A stretch of DNA of 7,970 nt from the NCBI GenBank assembly GCA_964568925.1, contig CAZMSJ010000029.1:1-7970 (forward strand), given 5' to 3'. This stretch comes from CAYQUL01 sp964568925 (GTDB lineage: Bacteria > Patescibacteriota > Microgenomatia > UBA8517). This document shows positions 4,808 to 7,970 of this stretch, in pieces. The translations under genes were made by a program, and so were the position numbers. The first letter of the stretch is position 1. Every line of letters begins with the position of its first letter. The notes under the pieces were generated by a model. The model searched no databases and was not told the origin of the DNA. It saw nothing but the letters and a program-made list of their open reading frames with translations.

Positions 4808-6022
4808 GTGTTACAAAGTAAACTTTTTCCCAAAACAAAACAGGAAGCACCAAAAGATGCTGAAAGCATTAACCACCAATTGTTGGTTCGTGCTGGTTTC
4901 ATGGATCAATTGATGGCAGGTTCCTGGACACTTCTTCCACTTGGTCTTCGTGTGGTTCAAAAATTGCAAACAATCATTCGAGAAGAAATGAGTGCAGTGA
5001 ACGCTCAAGAGCTTTTGATGCCACTTCTTCATCCAAAATCTATTTGGAATGAGTCAGGTCGATGGGACACTGCAAAGGAAGTCATGTATCAATTTAAAGA
5101 TATCCACGACAGAGAATTTGCTCTGTCTTTCACCCATGAAGAAATCGTCATGGATCTTCTTCGAAAACACGTCGGAAGCTACAAAGATTTTCCTGTTTCT
5201 GTCTACCACTTTTCAACAAAGTTTCGAAATGAGCTTCGTGCAAAAAGTGGAATTTTGCGCGGACGAGAGTTTTTAATGAAAGACTTGTATAGTGCCCACA
5301 CGTCAGAAGAAGACCTGATGCGCTACTACGAAGAGGTGAAAGAGGCATATATAAAGGTCTTTACCCGGTTAGGTTTTAACTTTAAAGTTGCTCGAGCCTC
5401 TGGTGGTGTCTTTACAGACAAATTTACTCATGAGTTCCAAGTCTTGTCAGAAGCTGGGGAAGACATCATCTATTGGAAAGAAGGGGACAAAGAAGCCGTG
5501 AACGAAGAGGTTTTTACTGGCAACAAGGAAGAATACCAAAGTGCAAAATGTATCGAGGTAGGTAACATATTCCCACTTGGCACATTCTATGCTGAGAAAA
5601 TGGGAATGCTCTTTACTGACAAAGATGGCAGTAAAAAGCCAGTTTGGTTTGGAAGTTATGGAATTGGCTTAACACGGCTCGTTGGTGTGTTAGCAGAGGT
5701 AAACCATGATGACAGAGGATTAATTTGGCCAGAAATCGTTGCACCTTTCCAGGTACACCTTGTTCTCCTTGGAACAGGGGAGGCAGAAGCCAAGCAGGCC
5801 ATGGAGCTCTACAAAACCTTGAGTAAGGCTCATGTGGAGGTACTCTTTGATGATCGTGAGGTCTCAGCTGGAGCCAAGCTCGCAGACGCTGATTTAATCG
5901 GTATTCCAGTTCGCCTCGTAGTTTCCCCTAAAACTGCAGGCAAAGTAGAGTGGAAAAATCGTTCTGAGGCAGAAAGTACCCTCTTAACCACTGAAGAGGT
6001 ACTCTCAAAACTTCAAAAATAA
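4808..6022 (+). CDS. proS: Prolyl-tRNA synthetase, bacterial type without the INS editing domain
   Basis: ProRS charges tRNA-Pro with proline. The class II core is complete: a motif 1 region (about residues 49-77), motif 2 FRNELRAKSGILRGREFLMKD (139-159), the THEFQVLSEAGED block, IEVGNIFPLGT, and motif 3 GSYGIGLTRLVG (282-293) followed by NHDDRGLIWP. The anticodon-binding domain fills about 309-404 (VHLVLLGTG, LFDDREVSAGAKLADADLIGIP). At 404 residues it is about 165 shorter than E. coli ProRS (572): between THEFQVL and IEVGNIF only a short linker remains where the roughly 180-residue INS domain, which hydrolyses Ala-tRNA-Pro, normally sits. Compact forms also occur in alphaproteobacteria. GTG 4808 is chosen because the promoter abuts it and the frame matches the family start. 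No separate editing factor lies in the window. Confidence 0.96.
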   Translation: MLQSKLFPKTKQEAPKDAESINHQLLVRAGFMDQLMAGSWTLLPLGLRVVQKLQTIIREEMSAVNAQELLMPLLHPKSIWNESGRWDTAKEVMYQFKDIHDREFALSFTHEEIVMDLLRKHVGSYKDFPVSVYHFSTKFRNELRAKSGILRGREFLMKDLYSAHTSEEDLMRYYEEVKEAYIKVFTRLGFNFKVARASGGVFTDKFTHEFQVLSEAGEDIIYWKEGDKEAVNEEVFTGNKEEYQSAKCIEVGNIFPLGTFYAEKMGMLFTDKDGSKKPVWFGSYGIGLTRLVGVLAEVNHDDRGLIWPEIVAPFQVHLVLLGTGEAEAKQAMELYKTLSKAHVEVLFDDREVSAGAKLADADLIGIPVRLVVSPKTAGKVEWKNRSEAESTLLTTEEVLSKLQK

Positions 6023-6032
6023 GCTCCAAAAC

Positions 6033-6061
6033 TTGCCATATTTTGTTATAGGTGGTATAAT
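6033..6061 (+). promoter_or_regulatory. promoter of the four-helix membrane protein
   Basis: TTGCCA (6033-6038), a 17-bp spacer and a perfect TATAAT (6056-6061) preceded by TGG, giving an extended -10. The predicted start near 6068 leaves a leader of about 30 nt with AAGGGG at 6086-6091. Confidence 0.8.
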
Positions 6062-6097
6062 CTTGTATTCGAAGATAGTCTACATAAGGGGATTTTG

Positions 6098-6448
6098 ATG
6101 ATCAAATTTTTGCTCCCAGAAGATGAATTCGCGCGTAAGCTAACAGTCATTGTTTTTGTCGTTGTGGCCTCCTACACAATATTTCAATTGTTTGTAGGTG
6201 AAAACGCGACCTTTGCAGGGGCGATTCTGCTCACTGTTGTCCTGACGTATCCGGTCTTCCGTCTTTGGGAGAAGAACCCATTTTACGGGACAATTTTCAT
6301 CTGGCTTTTTTGGCTCGTGGCGTTTATTGACAAACTGCAACGCATTTTGCCGCCCGATGCCGGACAGTTTTTGTATGCATTTGCTATTGCGAGTGCATTT
6401 GTTTTTTGGGGCAAATTTTTCTTGTCGATGACTACCATTGATTGGTAA
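6098..6448 (+). CDS. Uncharacterised four-helix integral membrane protein (116 residues)
   Basis: I do not recognise the family. The N-terminus MIKFLLPEDEFARK is short and polar, followed by four predicted transmembrane helices at about residues 15-34, 38-57, 61-80 and 88-109. Aromatic residues cluster at helix ends (WLFWLVAF, FVFWGKFFL). Short charged links such as RLWEKNP and DKLQRILPPD separate the helices. There is no catalytic motif or metal ligand set. A TTG one codon upstream (6095) could also start translation, but ATG 6098 has the better 6-nt spacing from AAGGGG (6086-6091). It has its own extended -10 promoter and a strong terminator, so it forms a single-gene unit between proS and the YvcK-like gene. 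A membrane scaffold or transport accessory role is possible, but nothing in the sequence decides it. Confidence 0.8.
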   Translation: MIKFLLPEDEFARKLTVIVFVVVASYTIFQLFVGENATFAGAILLTVVLTYPVFRLWEKNPFYGTIFIWLFWLVAFIDKLQRILPPDAGQFLYAFAIASAFVFWGKFFLSMTTIDW

Positions 6449-6471
6449 GTTTGCCAGTTTGCTTAATTACA

Positions 6472-6504
6472 AGGTGAGGAGTTAAAACTCCTCACCTCTT
6501 TTTT
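6472..6504 (+). terminator. rho-independent terminator after the four-helix membrane protein
   Basis: An 11-bp perfect stem AGGTGAGGAGT (6472-6482) / ACTCCTCACCT (6487-6497) with a TAAA loop, followed by C and six T residues (6499-6504). The stem resembles the terminator at 1385-1409, both containing AGGTGRGG. Confidence 0.95.
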
Positions 6505-6514
6505 GTGCCATTTT

Positions 6515-6543
6515 TTGACTCTTGAGCGGGAGAGCCTTACAAT
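6515..6543 (+). promoter_or_regulatory. promoter of the YvcK/CofD-like gene
   Basis: TTGACT (6515-6520) and TACAAT (6538-6543) separated by 17 bp, starting 11 bp after the previous terminator. The predicted start near 6550 gives a leader of about 38 nt carrying AAGGAG (6575-6580), 7 nt before ATG 6588. Confidence 0.8.
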
Positions 6544-6587
6544 TCGGCACACGCAACAAGTTTAAATGTTTTTTAAGGAGTGTAGAT

Positions 6588-7592
6588 ATGAAAGTTGTTG
6601 TTGTAGGAGGTGGAACAGGTACAAGCGTTGTTGCCCGTGCACTAAAGAGCTTTCCTAATTTGGAAGTTTCCATGTGTGTAACTACGTTTGATAACGGAGG
6701 AAGTGCTGGGGCAGTTCTTGATGAACACGGCGCACTTCCATCATCAGATTTAATTCAGGCAATTTTAGCTTTGATGCCTGAAGGCGACGACGCCAGTCGT
6801 GAAAATCTTGAAACGCTGCGGGAGATGCTTTCATTTCGGTTTGATGATCCTCCCATGACTGGAAAACGGTTAGGTAATTACATGAACATTCCTCTTGAGA
6901 GGAAGTTTGGATTTGATGCAGCAATTGCGCGATTGTGCAAACTGTTTCAAACAGCTGGACAAGTTATTCCTGTTGCAACGACGGCAGGGACGTTGGTTGC
7001 ACACTATTCCAATGGTCAAGAGGTGTATGGGGAATCAGAAATAGATGAACCAATTTACCCTTGGCAACGACTGTGTACAATCACGGGATTGCGGATTGAA
7101 CCGGAAGTAGAAATCAACCCCCGGGCTTTCAATGCGCTTGTTGCGGCTGATGCAATTATCTTTGGCCCTGGGGACATGTTCACCAGTGTCTTGCCAAATG
7201 TTGTTGTGAATGGATTCTCACAAGCAATTCATAAAACATCAGCACAGCTTGTTTTTGTCGGTAACCTTGTTACAAAGGTAGGGCAAACAAGTGGTTTTAC
7301 CACAAGCTACTTTGTAAAGGTTCTTGAAAGCTATTTAGGCAGAAGTGTTGATCGAATTTTGTTGCCAGGTGACTTGGCACAGATTCCACCAGACATTCTG
7401 TCTCGGTATGCTCAAGAAGATTCACATCCAGTTGAGGATGATCTGAAAACCGATCAACGAGCAAGTTGGTATCCACTGGTTTCAAGACAGATTCACAAGC
7501 AGAGTGCCACTGATCGAGTACGACGAAGTTTGCTTCGTCATGACCCTATTTTGCTTGGTGATGCACTCGATTTCGTGTTAGGAGACAAGTAA
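6588..7592 (+). CDS. YvcK/CofD-like family protein (gluconeogenesis-factor type)
   Basis: The family includes YvcK, a cytosolic UDP-sugar-binding protein needed for growth on gluconeogenic carbon sources and for cell shape, and CofD, the phospholactate transferase of F420 synthesis. The nucleotide-binding N-terminus reads VVVVGGGTGTSVVARAL (residues 3-19). The family block VTTFDNGGSAGAVLDEHGALPSSD (31-54) corresponds to the usual DDGGSSG...PPGD, and FGPGDMFTSVLPN (192-204) corresponds to the GPGSLYTSVLPN motif. The 334-residue length is typical of YvcK. No other F420 gene is in view, so YvcK-like is preferred over CofD. The frame opens at TTG 6522, but that start lies before the -10 box of the promoter and adds 22 unrelated residues; AAGGAG at 6575-6580 selects ATG 6588. 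It ends in its own terminator, so it is a single-gene unit. Confidence 0.85.
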   Translation: MKVVVVGGGTGTSVVARALKSFPNLEVSMCVTTFDNGGSAGAVLDEHGALPSSDLIQAILALMPEGDDASRENLETLREMLSFRFDDPPMTGKRLGNYMNIPLERKFGFDAAIARLCKLFQTAGQVIPVATTAGTLVAHYSNGQEVYGESEIDEPIYPWQRLCTITGLRIEPEVEINPRAFNALVAADAIIFGPGDMFTSVLPNVVVNGFSQAIHKTSAQLVFVGNLVTKVGQTSGFTTSYFVKVLESYLGRSVDRILLPGDLAQIPPDILSRYAQEDSHPVEDDLKTDQRASWYPLVSRQIHKQSATDRVRRSLLRHDPILLGDALDFVLGDK

Positions 7593-7600
7593 ACAGTAAA

Positions 7601-7629
7601 AGGGCTTACCTTCGGGTGAGCCTTCTTTT
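7601..7629 (+). terminator. rho-independent terminator with UUCG tetraloop after the YvcK-like gene
   Basis: A 10-bp stem AGGGCTTACC (7601-7610) / GGTGAGCCTT (7615-7624), with two G-U pairs, closes on a TTCG loop in the very stable C(UUCG)G form. It is followed by CTTTT (7625-7629). The HIT-gene promoter begins 6 bp later. Confidence 0.85.
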
Positions 7630-7634
7630 GTATC

Positions 7635-7643
7635 TGGTATAGT
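7635..7643 (+). promoter_or_regulatory. extended -10 promoter of the HIT-family gene, predicted leaderless start
   Basis: TGG-TATAGT at 7635-7643 is an extended -10 element. ATG 7650 begins 6 nt after it and there is no Shine-Dalgarno. The -35 region is occupied by the preceding terminator hairpin and shows no good match, consistent with an extended -10 promoter. Confidence 0.6.
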
Positions 7644-7649
7644 AGACGT

Positions 7650-7970
7650 ATGGAAGATTGTATTTTTTGTAAACTAATTAAGCACGAAGTACCCAGTAAG
7701 ATTGTTGCTGAAAATGATCATGTCTTAGTCTTTGAGAATATTGAACCAAAGGCACCCATTCATTGGCTCATTATTCCAAAGGTTCACTACGATGATGCCC
7801 GAAGTTTGCCAGATGATATTTGGGTTGCAATTCGTCATATGGCAAGTAGCCTGATGTTAGACCACTCACACACTGGAGCTCGTTTGGTTGCAAATGTAGG
7901 GGATGCAGCTGCCGTTCACCATATGCACATGCATTACCTCGCTGGTATTTCTCCACAGACCCACGTCTAA
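7650..7970 (+). CDS. HIT-family (HINT-type) nucleotide hydrolase/transferase
   Basis: HIT proteins hydrolyse purine nucleoside phosphoramidates or related dinucleotides in the cytosol. The N-terminus has CIFCKLI, with the paired cysteines (Cys4, Cys7) that bind zinc in many bacterial HINT proteins. The substrate strand reads APIHWLIIPKVHYDD. The histidine triad HMHMHYL is at residues 91-97 (His91, His93, His95; His93 expected as the nucleophile), preceded by an extra His90. In HINT1 relatives the segment before the triad is usually GQSVxH, whereas here it is DAAAVH, so substrate preference may differ. The 106-residue length is slightly short for the family (about 110-120) but complete: TAA occupies the last three bases of the window. 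It has its own promoter. Confidence 0.93.
   Translation: MEDCIFCKLIKHEVPSKIVAENDHVLVFENIEPKAPIHWLIIPKVHYDDARSLPDDIWVAIRHMASSLMLDHSHTGARLVANVGDAAAVHHMHMHYLAGISPQTHV

Noticed and set aside
6522..6587. TTG start giving a 22-residue longer YvcK-like product.
   Set aside because: It lies upstream of the -10 box, and AAGGAG is correctly spaced for ATG 6588, where the GGGTG nucleotide-binding strand begins.
1..7970. UGA reassigned to glycine, as in some CPR lineages, because none of the 11 genes ends in TGA.
   Set aside because: No conserved gene here needs an in-frame TGA to be read through; TGA is merely unused as a stop in a small sample.
1..7970. CRISPR arrays, insertion sequences, prophage genes, tRNA or rRNA genes.
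   Set aside because: No regularly spaced repeats, transposase or integrase motifs, or cloverleaf-like segments were seen; the region reads as stable core genome.

Overview
The window looks like a chromosomal housekeeping segment from a bacterium with a reduced genome, most likely of the Candidate Phyla Radiation (Patescibacteria, Parcubacteria/Paceibacteria-like). The reasons are compressed versions of universal proteins (a 152-residue EF-Ts, a 404-residue prolyl-tRNA synthetase without the editing insertion, a 368-residue site-2 protease with one PDZ domain), the thinned-out rpsB-tsf...frr...rseP-proS order, very short intergenic gaps and moderately AT-rich DNA. This placement is inference from gene content; no rRNA is present. 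The standard code fits: CGA falls at conserved arginines and no gene ends in TGA.

Layout, left to right: folD (47-907); an unrecognised 130-residue protein (966-1358) ending at a strong terminator; a structured rpsB leader with a 12-codon upstream ORF (1443-1526); rpsB (1527-2363) and tsf (2372-2830) as the only clear bicistron; a convergent minus-strand 29-residue single-helix membrane protein with its own promoter and terminator (2871-2960); frr (3075-3629); rseP (3658-4764); proS (4808-6022); a four-helix membrane protein (6098-6448); a YvcK/CofD-like protein (6588-7592); and a HIT-family hydrolase (7650-7970), whose stop codon is the last base of the window.

The theme is translation: ribosomal protein S2, EF-Ts, ribosome recycling factor and ProRS. 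Around these sit one-carbon metabolism (FolD), membrane proteolysis (RseP), probable envelope or carbon-flux control (YvcK-like) and nucleotide hydrolysis (HIT). In many bacteria the order is rpsB-tsf-pyrH-frr-uppS-cdsA-dxr-rseP-proS. Here pyrH, uppS, cdsA and dxr are missing from between the retained genes.

Two regulatory patterns stand out. First, almost every gene has its own sigma70-type promoter, usually with a 17-bp spacer. Second, the genes fall into two initiation classes. folD, rseP, proS and the HIT gene have a -10 box ending only 6-7 nt before the start codon and no Shine-Dalgarno, so their mRNAs should be leaderless; frr is borderline. The 130-residue protein, the four-helix protein and the YvcK-like gene have a leader with an AAGGAG/AAGGGG site 6-9 nt before ATG. 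rpsB is the exception: its AAGGAG lies 16 nt from ATG, can pair perfectly over 8 nt with an upstream segment, and overlaps the stop codon of the upstream ORF. This leader is the best candidate here for an undescribed regulatory system. All sites were read by eye; no folding, search or expression data were available.
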